Shown: positions 25,055 through 34,558, numbered from the stretch's first letter. The stretch is DNA of 64,000 nucleotides from Rhodovastum sp963714255 (GCA_963714255.1 CAVQNU010000013.1:73908-137907), one strand, 5' to 3'. Notes: generated by a model from the letters alone, not told the origin. Numbers and translations are program-made.

Positions 25055-26668
25055 TCAGGACGATTGGCGGCGCAGGAAGGCGGGAATGTCGATGCCCACC
25101 TCCTCGCCGGCGGCGGCCTGCCGCACATTGGCCCGGACCAGGCTCTCCCGCGGCCCATCGTGCAGCGACGGATCGATGCGGAGGGCAGGACCCTGCGCAC
25201 CGGCCTGGGCTGCCGCCGGCAGGCTGCCGCGGATGGCGCCGGTGACGATGCCGAACAGGCTCTTGCGCCCCGTGTGCGGCGCCGCCTCGGCGCCGTGGTC
25301 CTCGCCATACTGCACGCTCGCCCGCGCCGGCTGAGCCGGCCGCATGGCCGGGCGGGGTGCCGCAGGCGTTTCGACCTGATCGTCGGCGTATGCGACGGCC
25401 GTGGCGTAGTCGGTCTCGGCCGCCGGCTGCGCAGCGGCCTGGAGTGGCGCGGAGGGCACCATGCGCGCAACCGGCGCGCCCGCCGGCGCCTGCCGCGAGG
25501 GCTGCAGCCGTGCCTGCTGCACCATGCCGGCGGAAGCCTGCGCCGCCTGGCCCGTGCCGGACGGGCGAGTCCCCACCGACGGCGGCGCGGTCATGATGCC
25601 CAGCGACGCGCCATTGGCGCCGGTGGCCGACGACACCGCCTGCGCAGCCCCGCCGCCCACCGCCACCAGCTTCGGGCGTTCCGCCGTGCGCTGCACCGGC
25701 GTGTCGATGCCGGTGGCGACCACCGACACCCGGACCTTGCCGGTCAGCGTCTCGTCGATCGCCGAGCCGAAGATGATGTTGGCTTCCTCGTCCACTTCCT
25801 CGCGGATGCGGTTGGCGGCCAGGTCAACCTCGAACAGCGTCATGTCCTCGCCGCCGGTGATGTTGATCAGCAGGCCGCGCGCGCCGGCCATGCTGGTGTC
25901 TTCCAGCAGCGGGTTGCTGATCGCCGCCTCGGCGGCCCGGATGGAGCGGTTCTCGCCCTCGGCCTCGCCGGTGCCCATCATGGCCTTGCCCATCTCCGCC
26001 ATCACCGTGCGGATGTCGGCGAAGTCGAGGTTCACCAGGCCGGGGGCCACCATCAGGTCGGTCACCCCGCGCACGCCCATGTACAGAACATTGTCGGCCA
26101 TCTTGAACGCTTCCTTCCAGCCGGTGCGCTCGTTGGCCAGCCGGAAAAGGTTCTGGTTCGGGATGACGATCAGAGTATCAACGAATTGCTGCAGCTCGGT
26201 GATGCCCTCGTCGGCGGCGCGGGCGCGGCGCTGGCCCTCGAAGGTGAAGGGCTTGGTCACCACGCCGACGGTCAGGATGTTTTTCTCACGCGCCATGCGT
26301 GCGATCACCGGCGCCGCCCCGGTGCCGGTGCCGCCGCCCATGCCGGCGGTGATGAACACCATGTGGGTGCCGTCGAGATGACGGTACAGCTCGTCGGCCG
26401 CCTCCTCGGCGGCGGCGCGGCCGATTTCGGGCTTCGCCCCGGCGCCGAGCCCCTGGGTGATGTGGGGCCCGAGCTGGATACGGCGATTCGCCTTCGAGTG
26501 CAGCAATTGCTGCGCATCGGTGTTGGCGACCACGAACTCGACGCCCTGCAGGTTCATCATGATCATGTTGTCGACGGCATTGGTGCCGCCGCCGCCAACG
26601 CCGATCACAGTGATCCGGGGGGTGAAGTCGGTGTGCATGTTCTGCGGGATCGTCAGGTTCAGGGTCAT
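25055..26668 (-). CDS. ftsZ: Cell division GTPase FtsZ
   Basis: The product has 537 residues. The tubulin-like GTPase core spans ~12-320 with TVIGVGGGGTNAVDNM-type nucleotide contact and the signature GGGTGTGAAPVIARMA (~112-127). The T7 catalytic loop appears as LVNLDFADIRTVM (~210). A long Ala/Gln/Pro-rich linker (~325-520) leads to the conserved C-terminal peptide IPAFLRRQ, which binds FtsA. The long linker is usual for alphaproteobacteria. A GGGAG ribosome site precedes the ATG, and a 59-base gap separates it from ftsA. Last gene of the dcw block, with a terminator after it. Confidence 0.98.
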   Translation of the reverse strand: MTLNLTIPQNMHTDFTPRITVIGVGGGGTNAVDNMIMMNLQGVEFVVANTDAQQLLHSKANRRIQLGPHITQGLGAGAKPEIGRAAAEEAADELYRHLDGTHMVFITAGMGGGTGTGAAPVIARMAREKNILTVGVVTKPFTFEGQRRARAADEGITELQQFVDTLIVIPNQNLFRLANERTGWKEAFKMADNVLYMGVRGVTDLMVAPGLVNLDFADIRTVMAEMGKAMMGTGEAEGENRSIRAAEAAISNPLLEDTSMAGARGLLINITGGEDMTLFEVDLAANRIREEVDEEANIIFGSAIDETLTGKVRVSVVATGIDTPVQRTAERPKLVAVGGGAAQAVSSATGANGASLGIMTAPPSVGTRPSGTGQAAQASAGMVQQARLQPSRQAPAGAPVARMVPSAPLQAAAQPAAETDYATAVAYADDQVETPAAPRPAMRPAQPARASVQYGEDHGAEAAPHTGRKSLFGIVTGAIRGSLPAAAQAGAQGPALRIDPSLHDGPRESLVRANVRQAAAGEEVGIDIPAFLRRQSS

Positions 26669-26727
26669 GTCATTTTCTCCCTACTACGGGGTCCGCTTGT
26701 TGAACAGAGGGGCGATTCGAGGGGGCA

Positions 26728-28029
26728 TTATACGCGTTCACGCAGGAAATTAATCACCCGGCGGATGCAGCCGCCAGGACGTTCTGACTCCGGGTCGATG
26801 TCGTGCAGCGAGCGGCCTTCGCCGGAGGCCCAGGTCAGCAGTCCCACCGCCGTTGCGAAGGCGGGTCCGCAGGCCGAGTCGGGCAGGTCGCGCAAAGCTG
26901 TCGGCTTGCCCGACCGCACCGTGCGGCCAAGGATGCGCGCCGCCATTTCGCGCGCTCCGGACAACTGGCTGGCGCCGCCCGTCAGCACCACGCGGGTGCC
27001 GGCGATGCGCCCGAGCCCCGAGCCGTCCAGCCGCTCCTTGACCATTTCGAAGGTTTCTTCCAGGCGCGGGCGGATGATGTTCACCACCATGCTGCGCGGC
27101 ACCTTGGCGATCTGGTGTTCTTCCTCGCCCACCAGCGGCACCGGCAGCATTTCGCGCTCGTCGTCCGGGCTCGATTGGGCGCTGCCGTACAGCGTTTTCA
27201 GCCGTTCCGCGTGCGCCACCGGCGTGGACAGGATACGGGCGATGTCGTTGGTCACGTGCACGCCGCCCACCGGCAACTGCGAGGTGTGCAGCAACTGCCC
27301 CTCGGCGAACACCGCCATGCCGGTGGTGCCGCCGCCCATGTCCAGCACGGTGGCGCCGAGCTGCTTTTCGTCTTCCACCAGCGTGGCCAGCCCCGCCGCC
27401 ATGGGCGAGGACACCAGCTCGGTGATATCGAGGTCGCAGCGCGCCACCGTGGCGCCGAGCGTGCGCAGCGCGGTCGACAGGGCGTCGACCACGTGCAGCC
27501 GCCCGGTCAGCGTCTCGCAGTGCAGGCCGCGCGGATCGGTCACGCCCTGCATGTCATCGGCGGCGAAGGCGAGCGGCAAAGCGTGGAGGATTTCCCGCCC
27601 CTCGCTGACCGCCCGGGCGCGGCCTTCCTGCAGCACGCGGCGGATGTCGTGCTCGTTCACCGCGCGCCCGCCGACCGGCCACTGCACGTTGAACAGCCGG
27701 CTTTCGGGCTGCCCGCAGGAGAGGTTCACCGTTACCCCGCGCAGCCTTGTGCCGGCCATGTCTTCGGCCTGGCCGACGGCTGCGCGGATGGCGCGCTCGG
27801 CGTCTTCGATGTCGGTGATGCCGCCGCCGCGCACGCCGCGGCCCTTCTGCCAGCCGAAGCCCAGCACCCGTGTGGTGAGATCGGTTTCCACCCGGCCGAT
27901 GATGCAGACGATTTTCGTGGTGCCGATGTCGAGCACGCCGAACGGACCCGAGGGCCGTGCGCGCGCGCGCGCCGGCGGCTCCATCGGCTCGATGTTCGGC
28001 GGCAGCACACGACGCGGCATGTCATTCAT
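26728..28029 (-). CDS. ftsA: Cell division protein FtsA
   Basis: The 433-residue product is an actin-like ATPase that anchors FtsZ to the membrane. Visible motifs are FGVLDIGTTKIVCIIGRVE (phosphate 1, ~32-50), the 1C domain (TRLRGVTVNLSCGQPES), ATVLDMGGGTTGMAVFAEGQ (phosphate 2, ~225-245) and RVVLTGGASQLSGAREMAA (adenosine, ~365). A ~30-residue Pro/Arg-rich N-terminal leader precedes the core. The C-terminal end (VINFLRERV) fits the amphipathic membrane-binding helix. It lies 10 bases after ftsQ. Confidence 0.97.
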   Translation of the reverse strand: MNDMPRRVLPPNIEPMEPPARARARPSGPFGVLDIGTTKIVCIIGRVETDLTTRVLGFGWQKGRGVRGGGITDIEDAERAIRAAVGQAEDMAGTRLRGVTVNLSCGQPESRLFNVQWPVGGRAVNEHDIRRVLQEGRARAVSEGREILHALPLAFAADDMQGVTDPRGLHCETLTGRLHVVDALSTALRTLGATVARCDLDITELVSSPMAAGLATLVEDEKQLGATVLDMGGGTTGMAVFAEGQLLHTSQLPVGGVHVTNDIARILSTPVAHAERLKTLYGSAQSSPDDEREMLPVPLVGEEEHQIAKVPRSMVVNIIRPRLEETFEMVKERLDGSGLGRIAGTRVVLTGGASQLSGAREMAARILGRTVRSGKPTALRDLPDSACGPAFATAVGLLTWASGEGRSLHDIDPESERPGGCIRRVINFLRERV

Positions 28030-28039
28030 TTCTGCCCCC

Positions 28040-28993
28040 TCACGTCGGTTTGCGTGCCGTCTTGCCGGCGTCTTTGGCGCCGTTGTCTTTGCCGCCAGGG
28101 TCCTTGGCCTCGGCTTTCTCGGGTTGCGCGCGCACCACCAGCCGGTCCGGCAGGCGCAGGTCGACCACCTGTAGCGGCCGGTCGAGCAGCGCGTACGTGG
28201 TTTGCAGCTCCATCAGCTTGGCCAGCGCCGGCACCTCGGCTCCTTCCGGCAGCAGCACATCGGCGCCGTTGTTCATGCGCAGGTTCCAGCGCCGCTCACC
28301 CACCCGCACCGCCGCCTGCATATGGCTCATGATCGCCGGATAGGCGGCGAGCGCATCGATCAACGCAGCCGCTGCTTTCGGCGCACCGGGCCCCACCACC
28401 CACGGCACCTGCGAGGCGAACGCGGCCACGTCGGAATCGGTCACCGTCTGCCCGCCGCGGTCGATCAGCTCGAACTGGCCCTGGTGCTGCCACACCGCGA
28501 AGGGACGGCGCTCGGTCAGCTGCACCACGATGGTGCCCGGCAGGCGCCGCTCGACAGTTGCACTCTGCACCGATTTGATCAATTCGATCCGCGTCCGCGC
28601 CTCGGCCAGCGAAAAGCCCAGGATGGCATCGCCGCGGCTCACGCCAAGCGCCGCGCGCACCAGCGGCTCGGGCGTCTTCACCCGGTTCTCGATCACCACC
28701 TCCTGCACCCGCAGGCCAAGCTGGGCGGTGGCTTCGCCGAGCCGCAGGCGGAAGCTCTGGCCGTGGTCGGGTCCCTGTGCAGTGCCGTAGGCTTCCGCGC
28801 CCGCCGCGATCAGAACGAGCAATGCCGCCGCCCGCAGGGCGAGCCGGCGCTGGCGCTTCCACAGCAGCCGCAGCAGACCGGGCCGGCCCGGCATGTGCGG
28901 GGGCGGCATGCGCGGAGTGGCCATATGCGGCGGCGGCATGCGCGGGGGCGGCATGCGCGGCGGCGGCAACGGCATGTCGCCCTGCGACCTCAT
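28040..28993 (-). CDS. ftsQ: Cell division protein FtsQ with a repetitive proline-rich cytoplasmic tail
   Basis: From the ATG at 28993, overlapping the ddl stop as ATGA, the product has 317 residues; an ATG at 29002 would add three. Residues ~5-40 are short repeats of the type PPPRM/PPPHM, followed by a basic stretch. A membrane segment (~55-75) precedes the POTRA domain (LRLGEATAQLGLRVQEVVIE, RTRIELIKSVQSATVERRLP) and the FtsQ beta domain (WVVGPGAPKAAAALI, RRWNLRMNNGADVLLP). It bridges early and late divisome proteins in the periplasm. A Lys/Ala-rich tail ends the protein. Confidence 0.93.
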   Translation of the reverse strand: MRSQGDMPLPPPRMPPPRMPPPHMATPRMPPPHMPGRPGLLRLLWKRQRRLALRAAALLVLIAAGAEAYGTAQGPDHGQSFRLRLGEATAQLGLRVQEVVIENRVKTPEPLVRAALGVSRGDAILGFSLAEARTRIELIKSVQSATVERRLPGTIVVQLTERRPFAVWQHQGQFELIDRGGQTVTDSDVAAFASQVPWVVGPGAPKAAAALIDALAAYPAIMSHMQAAVRVGERRWNLRMNNGADVLLPEGAEVPALAKLMELQTTYALLDRPLQVVDLRLPDRLVVRAQPEKAEAKDPGGKDNGAKDAGKTARKPT

Positions 28994-29910
28994 GCGCGGC
29001 ATGCGGCGTTCTCCACCATCCAGCTACAGAGCTGCGGGAAGCTCACGCCGCGATGCGCGGCCTGCTCGGGCAACAGCGAAGTGGCGGTCATGCCCGGCTG
29101 GGTGTTCACTTCCAGCAGCACCAGGCGGCCGGGTTCGCCTTCGGTGTCGTCGTAGCGGAAATCGGCGCGCGAGGCGCCGCGGCAGCCGAGCGCGCGATGC
29201 GCCGCCACCGCCACGTCGAGCGCGCGGGCCTCGCTGGCGGGGTGGATCGAAGCCGGAATGACATGGCGCGAGCCGCCCGCGGCGTATTTCGATTCGTAAT
29301 CGTAAAACACCCCGGCATTGGCGAGGATTTCGGTCACCGCCAGCGCCCGGTCGCCCATCACGCCCACGGTCAGCTCGCGGCCGGGGATGAATTCCTCGAC
29401 CATCGCCTGCGGGCCGAAGCGCCAGCCGGCGGCGACCGCGGCGCGGCGGTTATCGCCCGCGCGCATGATCTCGACGCCGACCGAGGAGCCTTCGTTCACC
29501 GGCTTGACGACATAGGGCAGCGGCAGCGGGTCGTGGTGCTCCAGCTCGGCGATGTCGACCATGCGCCCGTGCGCCACCGGCAGACCCGCGGCGGCGAACA
29601 CCGCCTTGGCGGCGGCCTTGTCCATGGCCAGCGCGGACGCGCGCACGCCGGAATGGGTGTACGGGATGGCGAGCCAGTCGAGCACGCCCTGGATGGTGCC
29701 GTCCTCGCCGAAGCGGCCGTGCAGGGCGTTGAACACGACATCGGGCCGCGGATCGAGGGCGGCGATCACCGCGCGCAGGTCATCGCCGACCAGCACCGCC
29801 ACCACCTCGTGCCCGGCCTCGCGCAGGGCCGCGATCACCTGCGTCCCCGAGGCCAGCGACACCGCCCGCTCGGCCGAAATGCCGCCGTACAGGACCGCGA
29901 CTTTGCTCAT
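28990..29910 (-). CDS. ddl: D-alanine-D-alanine ligase
   Basis: The 306-residue product is of the DdlB type. ATP-grasp features are: VAVLYGGISAERAVSLASG (N-terminal, ~4-22), FNALHGRFGEDGTIQGVLD (~60-78), YVVKPVNEGSSVGVEIM (ATP Lys and loop, ~138-155), VEEFIPGRELTVGVMG (~178-195) and VLLEVNTQPGMTATSLLP (Mg and D-Ala binding, ~265-282). It makes the D-Ala-D-Ala dipeptide used by MurF. Start and stop both overlap neighbours as ATGA (murB before, ftsQ after). Confidence 0.97.
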   Translation of the reverse strand: MSKVAVLYGGISAERAVSLASGTQVIAALREAGHEVVAVLVGDDLRAVIAALDPRPDVVFNALHGRFGEDGTIQGVLDWLAIPYTHSGVRASALAMDKAAAKAVFAAAGLPVAHGRMVDIAELEHHDPLPLPYVVKPVNEGSSVGVEIMRAGDNRRAAVAAGWRFGPQAMVEEFIPGRELTVGVMGDRALAVTEILANAGVFYDYESKYAAGGSRHVIPASIHPASEARALDVAVAAHRALGCRGASRADFRYDDTEGEPGRLVLLEVNTQPGMTATSLLPEQAAHRGVSFPQLCSWMVENAACRA

Positions 29911-30872
29911 TGCTCCGCCTCCCCCTGGGTGAAGGGGGGAGGGGGCGCGCCCGGCGCCGCCGGCACCCCGATCCGCCTGATCTCCCACTCCAGCACCACC
30001 CCGCTCGCCGCGCGCACACGCCGGCGAACCTCCTCGCCCAGACCTTCGATGTCGGCCGCCGTCGCGCCGCCGGTATTGATGAGGAAGTTGCAGTGCTTCT
30101 CCGATACGTGCGCCCCGCCGCGCACCAGGCCGCGGCAGCCGGCGGCGTCGATCAGTTCCCACGCCTTCATGCCGGACGGGTTGCGGAAAGTGGAGCCGCC
30201 GGTGCGCGCGCGCACTGGCTGGGTGGCCTCGCGGCTGGCGCGGATCTCGGCCATGCGGGCGGCGATGCTGGCGGGGTTGCCGGCGCGCGCGCGCAGCCGG
30301 GCGCGCACCACCACGCCGCCCGGCGGCAGTGACGAATGCCGGTACTCGAAGCCCAGCGCGTGCAATTCCCGCCGCACCAGTTCGCCCGAGCGGGTGACGA
30401 TTTCGGCCCAGTCCAGGCAGGCGGCGATCTCGCCGCCATAAGCGCCGGCGTTCATCGCCACCGCCCCGCCGATCGTGCCGGGGATGCCGGACAGGAATTC
30501 CAGCCCGGTGAGCCCTGCGGCGGCGGCATGTTCGGCAACCGTCATGTCCAGCGCCGCCGCGCCCGCAATGATGCCGTCAGCCTCCACCACAATGTCGGCA
30601 AATCCGCGCGCCAGCTTCACCACCACCCCGTGCACCCCGCCGTCGCGCACGATCAGGTTCGAGGCGGCTCCGAGCACGGTCACCGGCACGTCGTGCGGGA
30701 GTGCGCGCAGAAACCCGGCCAGATCGTCTGCGTCGGCCGGCCGCACCAGCGCCTCCGCCGGCCCGCCGACGCGAAACCAGGTCTGCGGCGCCAGCACCGC
30801 TGCTTCCTGCACGCGCCCGCGCAACGGCGGCAACTGCCCGGCCAGCGAACGGATGATCTCGGCTGCCATCAT
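29907..30872 (-). CDS. murB: UDP-N-acetylenolpyruvoylglucosamine reductase MurB
   Basis: The product has 321 residues from the ATG at 30872, which overlaps the murC stop as ATGA; another ATG follows immediately. It is an FAD enzyme making UDP-MurNAc. Motifs are TWFRVGGPAEALVRPAD (~30-47), VLGAASNLIVRDGGVHGVV (FAD, ~66-85), LEFLSGIPGTIGGAVAMNAG (~120-140), GSTFRNPSGMKAWELIDAAG (catalytic Ser region, ~225-245) and SEKHCNFLINTGGATA (~260). A ~15-residue Pro-rich tail follows the conserved end. The length fits type I/IIb MurB. Confidence 0.96.
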   Translation of the reverse strand: MMAAEIIRSLAGQLPPLRGRVQEAAVLAPQTWFRVGGPAEALVRPADADDLAGFLRALPHDVPVTVLGAASNLIVRDGGVHGVVVKLARGFADIVVEADGIIAGAAALDMTVAEHAAAAGLTGLEFLSGIPGTIGGAVAMNAGAYGGEIAACLDWAEIVTRSGELVRRELHALGFEYRHSSLPPGGVVVRARLRARAGNPASIAARMAEIRASREATQPVRARTGGSTFRNPSGMKAWELIDAAGCRGLVRGGAHVSEKHCNFLINTGGATAADIEGLGEEVRRRVRAASGVVLEWEIRRIGVPAAPGAPPPPFTQGEAEQ

Positions 30873-32302
30873 GCCGAGGCCTGCCGTTTGGTGCCGGCCT
30901 GCAAGGCGGCAATCTGCCCCGGCAGGGCGCCGGCCCATTGGGTGATATTGCCGGCCCCCAGGCAGACCACGAAATCGCCGGCGCGGGCGATGGCATGGAC
31001 CATTTCGGCCAGATGTTCGGGGCCGGGCAGCGGCACCACGCTGCGGTGCCCGCGCGCGCGCAACCCTTCGACCAGCGCGTCGCGGTCCACGCCCGGCACA
31101 GGGTGTTCACCGGCGGCATAGACATCGGCCACGATCACCGTGCCGGCATCGTTCATGCAGGTGCAGAATTCCTCGAACAAGGTCTGCAGCCGGGTGAACC
31201 GGTGCGGCTGCACCACCGCCACCACGTCGCGTGCGCCGGCCTGCCGCGCCGCTTTCAGCACCGCCGCGATTTCCACCGGATGGTGGCCATAATCGTCGAT
31301 GACGGTGATGCCGCCGGCCTCGCCGGTTTTGGTGAAGCGCCGTTTGACGCCGCGGAAGGCGGCGAAGGCGCTGCGCAGCGTGCCGTCATCGATTTCCATC
31401 TCGGACGCGATGGCGACCGCGGCGAGCGCGTTCTGCACATTGTGGCTGCCCAGCATGGGCAGGCGGAACGGCCCCATCCGCCGCGCGCGGTTGCGCGCCC
31501 GGTCGGTCACCGTCACTTCGAAGGTCGCCCCCAGCCGGTCCGACACCAGCTTGTCGGCGCGCACATCCGCCTGCGGCGAGAACCCGTAGGTGATGATCCG
31601 CCGGTCCGACAGGCGCGGGATCATCTGCTGCACCGCCGGATGGTCGATGCACAGCACCGCGAAGCCGTAGAACGGAATATTCTGCACGAAATGCTCAAAG
31701 CCCGCGACCATGGCCTCGCCGGAGCCCCAATGGTCGAGGTGCTCGGGGTCCATGTTGGTCACCACCGCGATGGTGGCCGGCAGCCTCAGGAAACTGCCGT
31801 CGCTTTCGTCGGCTTCCACCACCATCCAGTCGCCGGTGCCCAGGCGGGTGTTGCTGCCGTAGGCGTTGATGATGCCGCCGTTGATGACGGTGGGGTCCAG
31901 ATGCGCCGCTTCCAGCACCGCCGCCACCAGGCTGGTGGTGGTGGTTTTGCCGTGCGTGCCGCCGACCGCGATCGCCCAGCGCAGGCGCATCAGCTCGGCC
32001 AGCATTTCCGCCCGCCGTACCACCGGGATCAGCCGGGCGCGGGCGGTTTTCACCTCGGGATTGTCGGGCTGCACGGCGGTCGACACCACCACCACCCGGG
32101 CGGTGCCCAGGTTGCGCGCGTCATGGCCGACATGCACGGTGATGCCGGACTCGCGCAGCCGCCGGACATTGGCGTTCTCGGCGATGTCGCTGCCCTGCAC
32201 GGCGTAGCCCAGATTGTGCAGCACCTCGGCGATGCCCGACATGCCGATGCCGCCGATACCGACGAAATGGATGGTGCCGATGGAAAGCGGAAGTGTCCTC
32301 AT
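30869..32302 (-). CDS. murC: UDP-N-acetylmuramate-L-alanine ligase MurC
   Basis: The product has 477 residues from the ATG at 32302, overlapping the murG stop as ATGA; the upstream extension of the frame is a murG shadow. Motifs are HFVGIGGIGMSGIAEVLHNL (Rossmann loop, ~12-31), VGGTHGKTTTTSLVAAVLE (P-loop, ~108-126), VVEADESDGSFLRL (~165-178), NMDPEHLDHWG (~190) and VIDDYGHHPVEIAAVLKAAR (~345-365). It adds L-Ala to UDP-MurNAc in the cytoplasm. Confidence 0.97.
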   Translation of the reverse strand: MRTLPLSIGTIHFVGIGGIGMSGIAEVLHNLGYAVQGSDIAENANVRRLRESGITVHVGHDARNLGTARVVVVSTAVQPDNPEVKTARARLIPVVRRAEMLAELMRLRWAIAVGGTHGKTTTTSLVAAVLEAAHLDPTVINGGIINAYGSNTRLGTGDWMVVEADESDGSFLRLPATIAVVTNMDPEHLDHWGSGEAMVAGFEHFVQNIPFYGFAVLCIDHPAVQQMIPRLSDRRIITYGFSPQADVRADKLVSDRLGATFEVTVTDRARNRARRMGPFRLPMLGSHNVQNALAAVAIASEMEIDDGTLRSAFAAFRGVKRRFTKTGEAGGITVIDDYGHHPVEIAAVLKAARQAGARDVVAVVQPHRFTRLQTLFEEFCTCMNDAGTVIVADVYAAGEHPVPGVDRDALVEGLRARGHRSVVPLPGPEHLAEMVHAIARAGDFVVCLGAGNITQWAGALPGQIAALQAGTKRQASA

Positions 32303-33414
32303 GCAACGAAATCCTGGGTAATGGTCCGCTCCACGAGGTCGGCGAGCCGGCTCACCGCGTCCGCGACGGCGCACCCCGCGGCGGCCTGCGCCGCCGCCTG
32401 CAGCACCGCGGGCGAGTCCGCCAGGGTGGCGATGCGGCGTGCCAGCGCGTCCGGTGTGCACTCCGGTTGCGGCACAAGAAAGGCGCCGCCGGCGCGGGCC
32501 AGCGCGCGGGCGTTTTCGGTCTGGTGGTCGTCGATGGCGCCGGGCAGGGGCACCAGCACCGATGGCCGCCCGGCCACTGCCAGTTCGGCCACCGTCGAGG
32601 CGCCGGCCCGTGCCACCACCAGGTGTGCGCTCGCCAGCCGGTCGGCCACGTCGGCGAAAAACGGCGCCAGCTCCACCGCGATGCCGCTATTCGCGTAGGC
32701 GGCGCGCACCCGCTCCAGGTCCTCGGCGCGGCATTGCTGGGCCACGTGCAGCCGGGCACGCAGTGCGGCCGGCAGCGACACCAGGGAGGCCGGCACCACG
32801 TCGCTGAACACCCGCGCGCCCAATGAGCCGCCCAGCACCAGCAGGCGGAACTCTTCGCCGGCCGGCGCGGTGCCGCCGCCCGCCAGCGCCGCCAGCGCCG
32901 GGCGCACCGGGTTGCCGGTGACCTCGGTACACGTGCGGGCCGGCACGCGGGCGGTGGCGGCATGGCTCAGCGCCAGCACGTCGGCCAGCCGCGCCAGCAC
33001 CCGGTTGGCCCGCCCCAGCACCGCGTTCTGTTCGTGCAGCACCAGGCGCGGGCGGTCGCGCAACAGCCGTGCCGCCAGCACCGGCGCCACCGCCGGATAG
33101 CCGCCGAACCCGACCACCACGCTCGCCTGCACCTGAAGCAGGACCCTGCGCGCCTGCCAGGTGCCGAGCGCCAGTTGCACCACCGCACCCGCCGCCCGCA
33201 GCACCCCCCGCCCGGCGATGCCGCCGCCGCGCAGCACGAACCGCTCCTGGCCCTCGAACACGGCACTTGCCAGCCCGCCCGAGCGGGCATCGGTCATCAG
33301 CACGATGCGCCGGCCGCGCCGGATCAACTCGCCCGCCAGCGCCTCGGCCGGGAAGAAATGCCCCCCCGTGCCGCCCGCCGCGATGACGATCGGCCGCACC
33401 CTGGGTCCCCTCAT
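32299..33414 (-). CDS. murG: UDP-GlcNAc:lipid I N-acetylglucosaminyltransferase MurG
   Basis: The 371-residue product forms lipid II at the inner face of the membrane. Motifs are IVIAAGGTGGHFFPAEALAG (GT28 N-terminal loop, ~9-28), VVGFGGYPAVAPVLAARLL (~100), LVLHEQNAVLGRANRVLA (~125) and LLVLGGSLGARVFSDVVP (second G-loop, ~190), then VVARAGASTVAELAVAGRPS and LPGAIDDHQTENARALA for the UDP-GlcNAc site (~265-305). A 13-base gap to ftsW carries a near repeat of TTATGAGGGG, so an ATG just upstream runs into an immediate stop. Confidence 0.96.
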   Translation of the reverse strand: MRGPRVRPIVIAAGGTGGHFFPAEALAGELIRRGRRIVLMTDARSGGLASAVFEGQERFVLRGGGIAGRGVLRAAGAVVQLALGTWQARRVLLQVQASVVVGFGGYPAVAPVLAARLLRDRPRLVLHEQNAVLGRANRVLARLADVLALSHAATARVPARTCTEVTGNPVRPALAALAGGGTAPAGEEFRLLVLGGSLGARVFSDVVPASLVSLPAALRARLHVAQQCRAEDLERVRAAYANSGIAVELAPFFADVADRLASAHLVVARAGASTVAELAVAGRPSVLVPLPGAIDDHQTENARALARAGGAFLVPQPECTPDALARRIATLADSPAVLQAAAQAAAGCAVADAVSRLADLVERTITQDFVA

Positions 33415-33427
33415 AATCCGGGCCCCC

Positions 33428-34558
33428 TCATAACAGGTCCCCGTTGTGCCGCTTGCGGGTCAGCGCCAGCAGCATGCCCATGCTGAGCGCCACCGCCAGG
33501 GCCGAGGAGCCGCCGTAACTCACAAACGGCAGGGTCATGCCCTTGGTCGGGATCAGCGCCAGGGTGGAGGCCATGTTGACGAAGGCCTGCAGGCCGAAGC
33601 TCGCCACCAGGCCGACCGAGGCCAGGATGATGAACGGGTCCGCCTCGGCCAGCAGCCGCAGCAGGCCGCGCAGCACGATGAAGGCGAACAGCCCCAGAAT
33701 GACCAGGCACAGAATCATGCCGAACTCCTCGCCCGCCACCGCGAAGACGGTGTCGGCATGCGCGTCCGGCAGCAGGTCCTTCACCCGTCCCTCGCCCGGT
33801 CCAAGGCCCCACATGCCGCCGTTGCCGAAGGCTTCCAGCGACCGCATCACCTGGTAGTTCTCGCCGCCTTGCGCCGGCGGGTGGAGGAAGTTCATCACCC
33901 GCAGGTGCACATGCGGGAAGAAGGTGAAGGCGGCGAGCCCGGCCGCGGCCATGAGGGCGAGGCCGATGCCCACCAGCACGATGTTCAGCCCGCCGACAAA
34001 CAGCTGGGCAAAGAACACGCCGGAGATCACCGCCAGCATGCCCACGTCGGGCTGCGATTTCAGCAGCAGGGCGATCACCGCGAACACCCCGAAAGCCGCC
34101 AGCATGCCGGGGAAATGCGCGGTCCGCTTGCCCTCGGCCAGCAGCCAGGCGGCCACCACGGCGAAGCAGGGCTTGAGGAATTCGCTCGGCTGCAGCGACA
34201 GGCCGGGCAGCGAAACCCAGCGCCGCGCGCCCTTGATCTCCACCCCCGCCACCAGCGTCAGCGCGGTCAGCGCCAGCGCCACCAGACAGCCGGCCAGCGC
34301 CACCCGCCGCACCCCGCGCGGCGACAGCAGCGACACCACCACCACCAGCGCCCCGGCAAGGGCGAGGAAGAAAATCTGCTTGAGGATGAAAATGTCGCGC
34401 GACTGGTTGATGCGCTCGGCGACCGCCGGGCTCGCCGCCAGCATCATGACATAGCCGAGGCCGATCAGCGTGCCGACCGCCAGCAGCGTCCAGCGGTCCA
34501 CCGTCCACCACCAGCGGCCCAGCAGCGAGGTATCGGCGCGTGACAGCGGCGGCAGCAT
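33428..34558 (-). CDS. ftsW: Septal peptidoglycan glycosyltransferase FtsW
   Basis: The 376-residue SEDS protein has about ten hydrophobic segments. Key parts are SRDIFILKQIFFLALAGALV (TM ~50-75), RRWVSLPGLSLQPSEFLKPC (the conserved extracellular/TM motif with QPSEF, ~115-135), KSQPDVGMLAVISGVFFAQL (~165-185) and the long GEEFGMILCLVILGLFAFIV segment (~280). FGLQAFVNMAS and TLPFVSYGGSS (~315-350) end the core. It polymerises septal glycan with FtsI. It starts directly after the murD stop. Confidence 0.96.
   Translation of the reverse strand: MLPPLSRADTSLLGRWWWTVDRWTLLAVGTLIGLGYVMMLAASPAVAERINQSRDIFILKQIFFLALAGALVVVVSLLSPRGVRRVALAGCLVALALTALTLVAGVEIKGARRWVSLPGLSLQPSEFLKPCFAVVAAWLLAEGKRTAHFPGMLAAFGVFAVIALLLKSQPDVGMLAVISGVFFAQLFVGGLNIVLVGIGLALMAAAGLAAFTFFPHVHLRVMNFLHPPAQGGENYQVMRSLEAFGNGGMWGLGPGEGRVKDLLPDAHADTVFAVAGEEFGMILCLVILGLFAFIVLRGLLRLLAEADPFIILASVGLVASFGLQAFVNMASTLALIPTKGMTLPFVSYGGSSALAVALSMGMLLALTRKRHNGDLL

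Noticed and set aside
24998..28174. 1058-codon plus-strand open frame opposite ftsZ-ftsA
   Set aside because: It is antisense to two unmistakable genes; long antisense frames are expected at this GC content. Its sequence is low-complexity with no recognised domain.
33411..34511. 366-codon minus-strand frame overlapping ftsW
   Set aside because: It is the other minus-strand frame within ftsW; the product is Gly/Arg/Ala noise while ftsW carries all its membrane and QPSEF motifs.
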